This document shows, in pieces, positions 22,701-33,600 of a DNA stretch of 64,000 nt (position 1 is the stretch's first letter; every line of letters starts with the position of its first letter). The position numbers and the translations under genes were made by a program. The notes under the pieces were generated by a model. It was not told the origin of the DNA, did not search any database, and saw nothing but the letters and a program-made list of their open reading frames with translations. Origin of the DNA: Spirodela intermedia (lineage: Eukaryota > Streptophyta > Magnoliopsida > Alismatales > Araceae); NCBI GenBank assembly GCA_902729315.2, contig LR746268.1, forward strand, positions 2,845,501-2,909,500, given 5' to 3'.

Positions 22701-25270
22701 TATTGCGATAATGCTAATAATTATATACCCTACGAATGTTTGCATTGTGAGTTGACCTAAAAAGTGAAATTTGCAATCAAGGTTTCACACCACTCTGAGT
22801 AGTTTCTTGTGGGTTGGAGCCATAAGACTTATGTTGTAATGGTGCAATGATGAACATAGTGGGTTAGAGACAAGGCGGCCGAGTTGATGATTGATTGCTT
22901 GTAAGTAAGTTGGTTACTAGTTTGGTATAAACTAGGGCAGTTTATACTGCTCATAACTATCAAAACGCAAGATCCATGAGCTTCATTCTCCTGGGATCAT
23001 AGGCACCGGCTGCTATTTAAACAACTATAAAATCCATGTGCTTATTTTATGAAACTATCTTTGCATCCTTTCTCTATCTCTATCTATTGAGCAGCACTGT
23101 CAAAAAATAAAGGTCAATACAGATTATCTCAATTATACTAAGTATTTTATTTGTGTTTTCAATGGTCTGATACATTTATCTAATTTATTGTGGTTACTAT
23201 ATTTCTGATGGATCATCTTTGATCAAAGGATAACCTTCAGACCATAGCTTTAGATGTACTGTATTACATTAGTTCTTACAGACACATTTAGTCATTTTAA
23301 ACTATGTCGTCCCATGTAGCTATGCTAGTGAAATATTTGTGCGTAACTTGGTACAAACTAATGGGTAGAAAGGGCAAGCACATGGCGATAATGCTAGCAT
23401 GCACAGGCATATAGGAATTGGTGCAGGAGTAAGGGTGGACGTTGTGGTCTACACTAACATGGGTGTGGTCGGGCACAACTGGACATGGCCAGTTGTTGGC
23501 TGTATGTGCGTAAGTAGGGTAGGAGAGATGATGGAGAAGACGATTGGGGGCCCCTTGCCATTGAGACTCCCAAGCAGGACAAATGAATGAGTAGATGGGG
23601 AAAATTGGCAAGAGGATGGATGATCAGATAGAGATAAGGGTGGACGAGATAGAAGAAGAAGAAGAGGAGGAGATTGAGGCCTCCCACCCAAGCTCTCTTC
23701 CAAAGTAGATAGCTCATGCATGAAAAAGATTTTTTTTTCTTATTTTCATTATTAAAAGTCCTTAAATAGTATTGAAATGTCATACCAGGATAATTCTAAC
23801 CAATACAAAATGTGATGGACAAAAAATAACACAAAAACCCTACTTAATTGAAGATAAATGATGGACATGGTGAGGGGCCTTTGAGAGCATGATTGTGTCC
23901 CCACTAACAACACTTGTGCAGCAACCTGTTGTTCACATCCATCAACTTTTTATCTTTCATGAAGGGGAAAATTATTTAAAAATACAAACAACATATTGCC
24001 AAGATTCTTCCAATTCCAAACTTGGTGCAATTCTTCCTACATCCTTTCACCAAAAGATTTATTTCATCAGAATTATAGGGCTTTGCACTTGACTCTCGAT
24101 TCTATCCAAACATTACATCTACCCATTCACATTTGTGTACTTCACCTGACTATTATTCATATCCTTGTTCATAAGAGTGGAAGTTTTCATAGAGCCAATG
24201 AGAAATAGATCTTCCAACTCCATACCCTGGTTCAAAGTGATGAGCCAACAAAGTTTTCTTACTTCATCATTGAACATATGAAGCCTATACACTAACTAAA
24301 TTAGAGTGTTTAGATGGGTCATGGTATGATCCTTTCTTGATAAAATTTTCAACAAAATGATTTGATTCTTTTATTATCATTCACACTTTCTCATGCATCA
24401 ATCTCTTCTCTTTCAGCCCACACCGTTAATTCCTTTATACTCACTCTATCAACATGTTTAGCCCTGTAGAGGTGCCGCTACTTCCCTAGCCCTATCTCTC
24501 TTCTCCATCCTATTTCCTTTCTCATTCCTTATACCTAGAGAATAGGTTTCATCAAGGGGTATCATAGTAGGATTTTCTATGTGCGTCAGCTAGAGTAATG
24601 TTGAGTCATGGATATCCTCGGTAGTCACAACAACCATTAAAACCAAGGAGATGCATCTAATGTTTTGTAGGAGAAGATACCACAACCAGTACATTAGGTC
24701 TTACAGGATATCATCTGTCAATGTGCATAGATACCACAACCGGTAGAGGGTATTCCTCAGCACGATCCAGATGCTCTAAATAGTGACCGCTGTTTAAGAT
24801 AAAGTATCTGCCTTGAATCGTTTCAACATATTTCTCTGAAATAATTTTATTAAATATTTTTTTCTATGAACAATTATTATGCTCTTAAAAACTTTGGAAA
24901 GTTTATCCATGATCTATTTACAATGAAAAACTGTTCTACGGATTTCTGGAACTGTCCACTGTGTTTTTAATTTTCTTCATAATTGGATGATAAATGTTTG
25001 GCATCAACATTCAGAAACTACCCTTCCGTAGTTGGGAATCCTTTGAGCTCAAGGGCATTGATAGGCTGTGGTCGTTTGCTCAATAAATGGGGATAACCTA
25101 GGATCCACCTATGAGGGGTGATGTCTTATCTCGGTAAATAAAGATCGGGGGTCTCTCTAGGCATGATGATGGCTTATCTTCTGCAGTTGCTCTCCTTTCC
25201 TAGTAATATGTTCGTTTCGGCAGCTGTTCTCACGGCATCGTCTGATATCCCTCCATCACCCCCATCAACC
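19294..25270. other. Intergenic region with decayed repeats, no gene seen
   Basis: About 6 kb of mostly AT-rich DNA. A CT microsatellite with adjacent TATATATA and G run lies at 19735-19795. At about 20230 the plus strand reads 'ctccaagaggggttaattgg', the reverse complement of the common plant copia LTR 3' end, so a minus-oriented LTR remnant may begin there; no other boundary is visible. Near 24551 'aaggggtatcatagtagg' resembles a decayed initiator-tRNA primer-binding site. The frames at 23297-23783 are compositionally odd but match nothing. Confidence 0.5.
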
Positions 25271-25365
25271 ACCTTTATGCAAGATGGAGACCAACGCAGA
25301 GGAAGCTGCCTGTAGCTGGAGAAGAGCAGCGGATAATGCTTTCCCTTTGCATGCGGCCACACCAC

Positions 25366-25376
25366 CAATAAATACT
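25366..25376 (+). promoter_or_regulatory. TATA-like box of the small secreted peptide gene
   Basis: The sequence 'caataaatac' lies about 105 bp upstream of the start codon, in front of a C/T-rich leader without ATG. The spacing fits a TATA box with a leader of about 75 nt. Confidence 0.45.
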
Positions 25377-25476
25377 ACTCGCCCGCCCCTCCCCCTTCCC
25401 ATCTCATTTCCCCCTCAACCCACTTCTACTCTTCCAAGTCCAACCTTCCGTAGGAAGCGCAACGAACAAGACGACG

Positions 25477-25731
25477 ATGGCCAGGAGAAACGCGGCGGCG
25501 AAGACGCCGCTGCTACTGGTGGCGCTGCTCCTGGTCGTCGCCGCCACGCCGCTGCATGCCGTGGGAGAGAAGGTGAACGTCAACCGCTGCGAGAAGCTGT
25601 GCTACGCGTGGTGCATAAAGAAGCCAGTTATTGGCACACCGGATACATGCAGGGACGTATGCAGCCAGTACTGCAGAGCCCCCCGCAAGTTCCGGGACGG
25701 TCCCCCGGGGTGGACTCTCCCTCCCATGTAG
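25477..25731 (+). CDS. Small secreted six-cysteine peptide, 84 aa, intronless
   Basis: The 84-aa frame starts with a classic signal peptide: basic MARRNAAAK, a leucine/valine-rich core (about residues 10-23) and a likely cleavage site after AATPLHA (near residue 28). The mature part of about 56 residues has six cysteines spaced C-X3-C-X3-C-X11-C-X3-C-X3-C, then a proline/basic tail ending GWTLPPM. Two C-X3-C arms recall alpha-hairpinins and some thionin-like plant peptides, which fold as two disulfide-linked helices, but the third cysteine in each arm and the tail do not fit a family I can name. Codon use is GC-rich. A TATA-like box lies upstream and AATAAA at 25841, about 110 bp after the stop, supporting a complete transcription unit. 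A defence or signalling role in the apoplast is inference. Confidence 0.75.
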   Translation: MARRNAAAKTPLLLVALLLVVAATPLHAVGEKVNVNRCEKLCYAWCIKKPVIGTPDTCRDVCSQYCRAPRKFRDGPPGWTLPPM

Positions 25732-25840
25732 GGGGAGAACCCCCACTGTGTCAGGAGGAGATGGGCACACCGGCGGCGCCGCCGCCGCCGGTGACCCATT
25801 CCTCCATCTGCTGTTCTCTTGGTACATGGGTTGACGCCGA

Positions 25841-25846
25841 AATAAA
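25841..25846 (+). terminator. Poly(A) signal of the small secreted peptide gene
   Basis: A canonical AATAAA about 110 bp downstream of the stop codon at 25729-25731. Confidence 0.6.
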
Positions 25847-26097
25847 ACCATGCTTACTTTCCTAGCCTTCTTTCTTCACAATTATCGTTGTTCACAAGGC
25901 AGAGCAGAAACGAGAAGACGAGAAATCCGAAATTATTGTGAACAGCGAAACAATACTCTGCTATAGTAGGTAATCGAGGCTACCCACTAAATAAATGCAC
26001 AGTATGTCTATCAATTTCCTTAGCTGATGAGAGCGAGTTTGTGATAGAAGCCGCCAAAATCTGAGTCTTCTCCGTAGAGCAAGATAGTAACCCTCCG

Positions 26098-26822
26098 CTA
26101 GCTCATGACGTTATACACATTCTGCTCTTGCGAAGGTAACCATGGATGGGTCTAATTGACCTGCGAAAGAGTCTCTCAGACACAATAAGCACCGGATTAA
26201 ATTGCAACAGCTGAAATTGGTACGCATTATAATATAGTTGACCCACTTTTTTATAATATATTTGCTCAACTAAAATGGATGTGAACAGGTCAAAGCGGTC
26301 GGTCAACGGGTGACCTAGGTGAGTACAAGGATGGTAAACTGTTTGCTAGCTCATGAGATTGAACACAATCAGTTCTTGTGAAGGTAACCATGGATGGGTT
26401 TATGACCTGCGAAAGTGTCTCTCAGAAAAATAAGCACCATATTAAATTGTAACAGCTGAAATTGATACGCTTCAGACTCTAGTTGGCCCGCATTTTAATT
26501 ATATATTTGTTCAACTAAAATGGATGTGAGTTGGTCAAAGCGGTTGGTCAATGGGCAACCTAGGTGAGTAGAAGGATGGTAAACTGTTTGCTGGCTCAAG
26601 AGATTGAACTCAATCTGTTATTGTGAAGGTAACCATGGATGGGTCTACTTGACCTGCGAAAGAGTCTCTTAGACACAATAAGCACCGGATTAAATTGAAA
26701 CAGCTGAAATTGGTACGCATTGGACTATAGTTGACAACATTTTTTGATATATTTGTTCAACTAAAATGGATTTGAACTGGTCAAAGCAGTTGGTCAACGG
26801 GTGATCTAGGTGAGTAGGATAG
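26098..26822. repeat. ~247-bp tandem repeat array, three units, W-box rich
   Basis: The marker 'ggtaaccatggatgggt' recurs at 26135, 26383 and 26628 (spacing 248 and 245 bp). Each unit also contains 'acctgcgaaag', 'aacagctgaaatt', 'gttcaactaaaatggat' (first unit 'gctcaac...') and 'aacctaggtgagta'-type segments in the same order. Units have diverged by roughly 10-15% by eye. TTGAC cores on one or both strands recur at fixed places in the unit ('ttgacctgcg', 'gttgaccc', 'ggtcaaag', 'ggtcaacg'). A truncated fourth unit lies at about 27062-27180. It lies between the six-cysteine peptide gene and the TPR gene, both on the plus strand. Confidence 0.85.
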
Positions 26823-26825
26823 TAA

Positions 26826-27375
26826 ATGTTCATCAATGTATTTCATGGGATAAATTTAAAAAAGCACAATTTTTTTGTAGGCAGTTTGAGTGAAATTAAT
26901 CGGTGTTCAGTACATATTTTACATGAGATGATCCTTTCTTCCGAGAGATAACCTACCCAGATGTAAATTATTCCCGGAAAAGCTTGTGCTTTGCTAAAGT
27001 CCGCGTTGACTTGCTGGGGGCCCATAAACGTGGGAAGGGAGTGTCCACTCCCTATTCACATATAGGACGCTTTAGATTATAGTTGACCCACATTTTTATG
27101 ATATGTTTGTTCAACTAAAATGGATGTGAATTGGTCAAAGGGGGTGATCAACAGCAAACTAGGTGAGTAGAAGGAGGGTAAGCTGTTCGTCGATGCATTT
27201 CATGGAATAAACAAAAAAAATCACTTTAAAAAGTTTATAGGCAGTTTGAGGGAAATTAATCAGTGCTCAGTGCATATTTTACATGAGATTAGCCTTCTTC
27301 CGAGAGATAACCTACCCAGATGTAAATTGCTCCCTGAAAAGTTCCTGCTTTGCTCAAGTCCGCTTTGACTTTCTG
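26826..27375. repeat. ~356-bp spaced duplication overlapping the W-box array
   Basis: A block running from 'catcaatgtatttcatgg' (about 26830) to 'gtccgcgttgac' (about 27010) is repeated from 'cgtcgatgcatttcatgg' (about 27188) to 'gtccgctttgac' (about 27370), in direct orientation and with the truncated ~247-bp unit between. The second copy ends about 245 bp upstream of the TPR gene start codon, so the array may be part of that promoter. Confidence 0.8.
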
Positions 27376-27618
27376 CTTAGACCTTTTCTCATCGCAGTGC
27401 GGGTGTAGACTAACTTAATGAGTCGTATTCTCCGCGATAACGGTTCCCAAGGTTCCATCTGCTTCAGGAGAGGAAGTGAGAGCGGGAGAGAGGGAGGGAG
27501 TTGGGTTTTTGGAATACCGAAGCCGAACCGGGATTGCCTTGTCATTACAGCGCACTCGGGCTGGGGGACGGCGAGGACCTTTGAGGGGGAGAGAGAGAAA
27601 GAGAGAGAGACGAAGGTA
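27376..27618 (+). promoter_or_regulatory. Leader region of the TPR gene with GA tract and in-frame upstream ATG
   Basis: The stretch just before the start codon is purine-rich, with (GA)n at about 27586-27610. An ATG at 27418 is in frame with the main start at 27619 with no stop between, so a 67-residue N-terminal extension is formally possible. The predicted extension is low in complexity near its end (EREKERET) and I recall no such segment in the family, so I treat it as leader. No TATA box is obvious. Confidence 0.45.
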
Positions 27619-30600
27619 ATGGCGCAGAAACCAAAGAGAGAGCATGCCATGGCGGGGAAGTCGCTCGCTAGAGAGGACCTCCCCGTCCCGAGGAAGCTGC
27701 CCGTCATCGCAGACCTTAACGTCGACCCGCCGGACAGCGACGGCGAAGACTGCTCCCTCCTCCCCGGTTCCTCGATCAGGTTGTCTTCGTTTCCTTCCCC
27801 TTCCCCTTCCTCTCCTCTCTCTCTATCTCTCTCTCCATTCTTCCGTTTCTCTCATTCCATCTCTCTTTCCCTCTATCTATATCCTTCCCTCACCTCCATT
27901 TCGCTCTCTCTCTGTCACACACCGACACAGACACACACGAACACATGCTGTAAACGCCACGAAATGGAACCGCGTAATTCAACCCTAATGTCATCTGCGA
28001 TTAATCTGCATTTTTTTTGGGTCGCAGCGATATGCTCAATTGAAACCATATCCGCTGGTAGAATCTATCATTCATTCTCGTGGGTTTACCAGCTGCCATG
28101 GTGGATGTGCAGTATCGCGGATAAAACTCTCGTCTTTGCGGATCATCCGTGACCTAGGTAGCCAAACATCAGGAAGTTCATCCCTTCGATTTCATCTGTA
28201 CTTCATCCGTAGTCAACTGCATCTGTAGCTTCATGTCATTCTCCTGCGGCATTTTATTTATAATTAGATCCCATCCGCAAGGAGAAAAAACTACTGCAGA
28301 GCAACCCCTTCTCCTCCAGCGCCGGCGTGCTTAGGTTAAGTATCGACTGAGGGTTTTCCGCATTATGGCCTTAGTTTTCAGATTCTCGTGCTCCAGAAAT
28401 GACTCGATCTGAGCATTGCTGCAATGATTAATTTAGACGAGAAAATTTTGAGAAGAAAATCACTTTACAAGAAGCAATTACGGAAAAAACAACCAGAATC
28501 GAGATGATAGATTGAGAGTGTTCTCAGAATAATGCAAACCTGAGAAGAGGGGTTCCACAAGACGGAGCATCAAAGAAACAGAGCGCATGGATTAAAGGTA
28601 GGTTCAAGATACAGAGAAGAAGAGAAGGGGGGGGGGAGGTTGGACGTTCAAGGAGATATTCCAAATATTTTCTACCTTGCTTTATGCTGTTGATGCTCAT
28701 TTTAAAGTGGCTGTATGTACCTGAGTAAACATGAACCCTGACTTAATGAGTTATGCAAATCTGGGTTCAATATAACTGCCTACTTCTAAGGATTTGTCAG
28801 ATCATGATGAGTCTCTGATGATGACTTCAACATCTTTCCCAGAGGTGTCATCTTTGGAATTTCTTTCCATTGGATAATTAATTGAATGGCTTCTTGATTG
28901 GCTCTATGATCATACCTATTCAATGTCTGTAAATCATTCAATATGCATGTTTTGAGCAGAAAATCAAGTAAACATCTCCCAGTAAATGAAGATATTGAAA
29001 AATCAGATATATGACCTTTATTCAAGTTGTGTCAGGTGCCTGTAAAAAATTGACAAACTGCACTTTTGAGTGTTGACAACTAATTTACACAGTGACCATT
29101 GATGTTCTCTCTTTTTAACATTGAGGAAGGGGTTATCTTCTTGCTCATTCAACATATGATTTGTCTCAATCAAAATCATAATTGGGTACAATCTTACTTT
29201 TTCCCTTTGAAAAGGAGAAAGAGAAGGATGGAGGACATTGAGGACGAAGAAATTCCAAAAATCTTTTATGTCCTGCCTTTGTTGTGCTCACTTTAAAGTG
29301 ATTGGATCTGCATGAGTACACCAAATGCCAGAGTTCATGACTTGGACATGAGAGCAGTAAAACTGTTCACTCTGCAGGGATCTGTTCTATCTGGTTCACG
29401 ACACTAATTTGAAGAAGTTTCCTTCCCCTTGATGCTGGCTTCATTTCTAACGCTTTAGTGACCCCTATTCTTATTGATATTTTTTCCACCGGTCATTGGT
29501 TAGTTTGAAAGTGGATTGTGCCACACTTGTTCAATATGCAAGAGATCAAGATAACAAGTATATGTCTAATGTGCTAAAAGCCAGACTATGCAAGATCTCC
29601 AAACTTGAGTCTGTGATGATTAAGAGTGAGCTAACCCTTCCAGCCCTCTTGAATCAAAGATTATTCTCTTTCTTGATCTGGGGGATGAACAATCAAGGGA
29701 AGTAATGACGTTACCTGCAATTAGACAAACAAGAAATAAGATTATGAATCTGTTGAAGTATGAAAGGTTGATGAATCTGTTTCCAGGATTTGTAACCAGG
29801 AGAGGACTCACATTCAATACTTATTTTGAGAGGTGACTTCCGACAATAATTGTTGGACTTTCTCATATCATACCCAACGAGCAGACCATTCATCCTGTCC
29901 TCATTTTGATGAATGTTCAAACTTTTTATTTAGTTTTATTATCAATTTCATGACCCCAACTGTGTATCCATTGAAAAAATATGAAATAATATAATTTAGT
30001 AAAATGTGCTTATTGTAGGGATGAGAGGGATCCACTAATCTAACATTGTTGTACTGCTATTTGCCATATTTTTTTAAAACTAAATTCCTGACTAAAATAA
30101 GCAAGGTAGGATTGATAGTGTCAACTTGTCAAAGTCTTCTCCTTCAATTGTAGTAAGTGCAAGGTTTATAATTAATCAAAAATATACCAGAAGTGGTGCA
30201 AAACTGAATCCGACCAGTCCATCTGCAATGAAAGTTCATCCTTTGCAACACTTGCGACTGGCAATCTAATCTACACATTACATAAAGTAAAACTGAGGCA
30301 TGGGAAATAACTTGTGTTCATTCAGTCTCCTGGACTAAGATTTCTAAAAATAATATGATGTTAGGGTGTAAAAACTCGAATGATTTCTTTGTCATAAAGA
30401 TTCATATCGTTCATCTCTTGTTATTCACAAAACTTGCTTAAATGCTGTGACTAATGCACAGGGTTTTGTATTTGCACTCTAAAATGAATTGTGTATAATC
30501 GTTAAATGATAGCTATATAAATTGTCGCTCCTTTTCAATCAGGGTAATGTTTGTCTATAATTTTTTGGTTCTACCTTATTTTTCTTGTAAGGGTTTGTTC

Positions 30601-33600
30601 CTTTTGTCTTTTCTTGAGCATAATTTCACGGTAACCTGCTTTCTGATGACTTTTCAATTTATATCATTCTGGTAAAATCATTTTAAAAGTACTTAACGTG
30701 ACAGAAGTATATGCAGGAACAATGAGGAAGTCAAAAAAGTGAAAACGATCTCAACAGTTAAAGATGCTGATGTCATGGAAATAGAGGGTATGAGTGTATG
30801 TTCTGCAGTTGCTTTTTCAAGATGCAATTATGAGTCTCCTTTTGAATTTGGAATTGATGCAGAGGCTGATCAACAGTGTCAAGGCATTTCGGTTTCTCGT
30901 GAAGAAAAAGTCAGCAGTCTAAAAGCTGTGAGGGTTTTTTTTATGATTTCAATCCAGTTTGGCTCACTTTGTGGAGAGTTCTTGTGTGTAGTTCTGTTCG
31001 TTAGCTGGTATTTTGCTCCTCCAAGGGACTGCCAATTCGTTATCACTGAATGCTAGTTCTTCCCCTTTGAGCTTGCCATTGACAATTTTTTTGATTGCCC
31101 CATTTTGATTTGTTCGACAAAGTACTTACAGAACTATCAAACATTATTTATTTTCGGTACCTTTTGGATGCTTATCTAACATCCTTCTCGCCATGTTTGC
31201 TATAAGGTCTCCTTTTCCAGTCCAAGGCACTGGCAAGTGGAAAATGGTTATTTTCTTTATGAACGTTGTTTCTGTGCGATGCATAAATGCATGGATCTGT
31301 ACATATTTTTTGACTAAGTTGCCACAATTAGGCTCGACGACCGGGAGAAGCAAAACGAAATCCGGATTTGGCCGAAAAATATACAACGCTATGGATACCA
31401 TGACCGATCACCATCGATAAAGAAGAATCTTTCTAAATCACTTCGGGTCAGCGGGGCCTTCAAGCGTCCGAAATATGCCAGGGTTTTAAATGACATAGTT
31501 TTTTCTTGAGTTCTCTCAATGCTTTACATGACTTACAGCCCTTTGTTCCGTAGCCCATAATACTCTTTACGGGAACAACCATCATTCATGCCAGATTAAT
31601 CTTCCTGAAGGATTTTGGGTATTTTATAGAGTTATTGTGCGTAAACTGCATTCATTCTTAATGTCCTTTTGAAAGTTGAATAGCTTGTTTGAACTTTAGC
31701 ATTTACGAGACCCTCAATCATGTTTCCTTTATATTAAAGAGGTTGCATGCTTGCTTTATATTAAAGTAATCCTAGTTCGAGTTTCGACTGAATTCCCCTC
31801 TAGTTTGCATTCAAATTCCACTGTCACAGCTCAAACAGGGTTGGGTTTGGTTGTTCATCATTCTCCAGTTGAAGAAACGTAGGAGATGTCATGTATACTA
31901 GCAACTTTATTCTTCCCACTTTTTTTGAAATGCAAATGAAAGTTTAATGTGCCTAAAATCCGATGCATTTTTATGCAATAACTTCAAAAATCTAAGTTTT
32001 AGATCTCATGATGATTATCAACAGGGTCTCATACATGTTGCAAGGAAGATGCCCAAAAATGCTCATTGTCATTTCCTACTTGGCCTGATGTATCAGAGAT
32101 TGAGTCAACCACAAAAGGTAACTGGATATTATAAATAAATATTCCTATCCAAAGTAATACTATTCATTCATAGGTTTGCTATTGATGGCGCCACCTTCAT
32201 AAATTTTGCCCAATGGATTGTTTTTCCTTGTAACATGTACCAGGCAGTAATAGCATTAGAGAAAGCATCTGAGATATTACTCGGATGTGAGGAGGAAAAT
32301 CGTCGTCCAGACTTGCTCTCCTTAGTGCAAATACACCACGCCCAGGTGATTTTGGATTTTTACGACAAAGAATCTCGTCTGCTTCTTTTTATCTTTCTAC
32401 TTCAAAATGTGGAGGATATTTATGTATGCTTTACTGTCCCTTCAGTGTGTTCTGCAAGCTAGTAGTGGTGATGGTTCTGATAAAGAACTTGAAGCAGAAG
32501 AACTAGAAGATGTTCATATAAGGCTAAAAGAATCCATGCAAATTGATACCAGGCATGGTGGTGTTTGGAGTACACTTGGTCTCATACTTCTTAGAACAGG
32601 CCGCTTACAGGTACGAAAAGATTTTTTTCATCAAGCAGCTCATTTTTGATTTCTTGGTGAGATAAGAAATTCGTCTTACCATGTACTCTCTTTTTCTTCA
32701 GAGTGCTATTTCAATTTTGTCATCTCTGTTGGCATTTTGTCCTGACAACTTGGATGCCCTTGCCAATCTTGGCATCGCCTACCTTCAAAGGTATGGAATT
32801 ATAGTCATCTCAGGATTTAAAAACTGTATATTTTCTATTTTAGTTTCCCACTATGGTTTGTACTTTTAGTTAATTAATTTTCCTTCTGTAAGAGTGATGG
32901 TGGAATGTCATTTTCTTTGAAAATTGGGGTTTCAAATAAAAGTTCTCAGCGATTCAGTCTTCCAAAAGATTCAAATGTTCATGTTTGGAACACCCCTGTA
33001 TGTTTTTGTTCTAGGATGAAGGTCGAGCGACTACGATTTGATTACTGCCTTTGCCTTGATCCTCGTTCTCAAAATGTGTGTCAAATGTGTTTTAATAGCT
33101 TTCATCATATTAATATCATCAGAACGTTGACCTTTTTTGACGCACATTAAACAAACTATTTCATTTTAGGCTTCCTTCATTTTTTAGGTTATTAGTGGAA
33201 TTGTAGTTTTCTTTTCATCTTTTTTACTGTATGGTAACTGAAACGGTAACTTGCATTTCTGTTTGATTTATTTCCGCTAATAGTGCTCATTCTGTTCTCC
33301 CTGCTGAAACTTAATTTTCCTGTTTCTGGATGTTACTCCTACCTCAAAAATTCAGGTTCACATTCCTGCTTAAAACACTGTTAGTAATATTTTTCAGAAA
33401 GGGATTACTCAACCAGCTCCCTGATTATGACTTTTTATCATGATTTTCTGGCCGTTTAACCTGTTTTTGTTTCTTTTACAGTGGCAATTTGGAGCTTTCA
33501 GCTAAGTGTTTCCAAGAACTTGTCCTCAAAGACCAGAACCATCCTGCTGCACTGGTCAACTATGCAGCTATGCTTCTGTGTAAATATGGATCAATAATTT

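Noticed and set aside
23297-23783. Overlapping minus-strand frames with Pro/Ser/Leu-rich translations.
   Set aside because: Low complexity, no recognisable motif, no promoter or poly(A) support.
26098-27375. Regularly spaced repeats that could recall a CRISPR array.
   Set aside because: Units of about 247 bp, diverged along the whole length and without spacers, in plant DNA; an ordinary tandem repeat.
31193-31495. A possible extra exon in TPR intron 2.
   Set aside because: The phase set by exons 2 and 3 gives an in-frame stop, and exon 2 joins exon 3 to give the expected family sequence.
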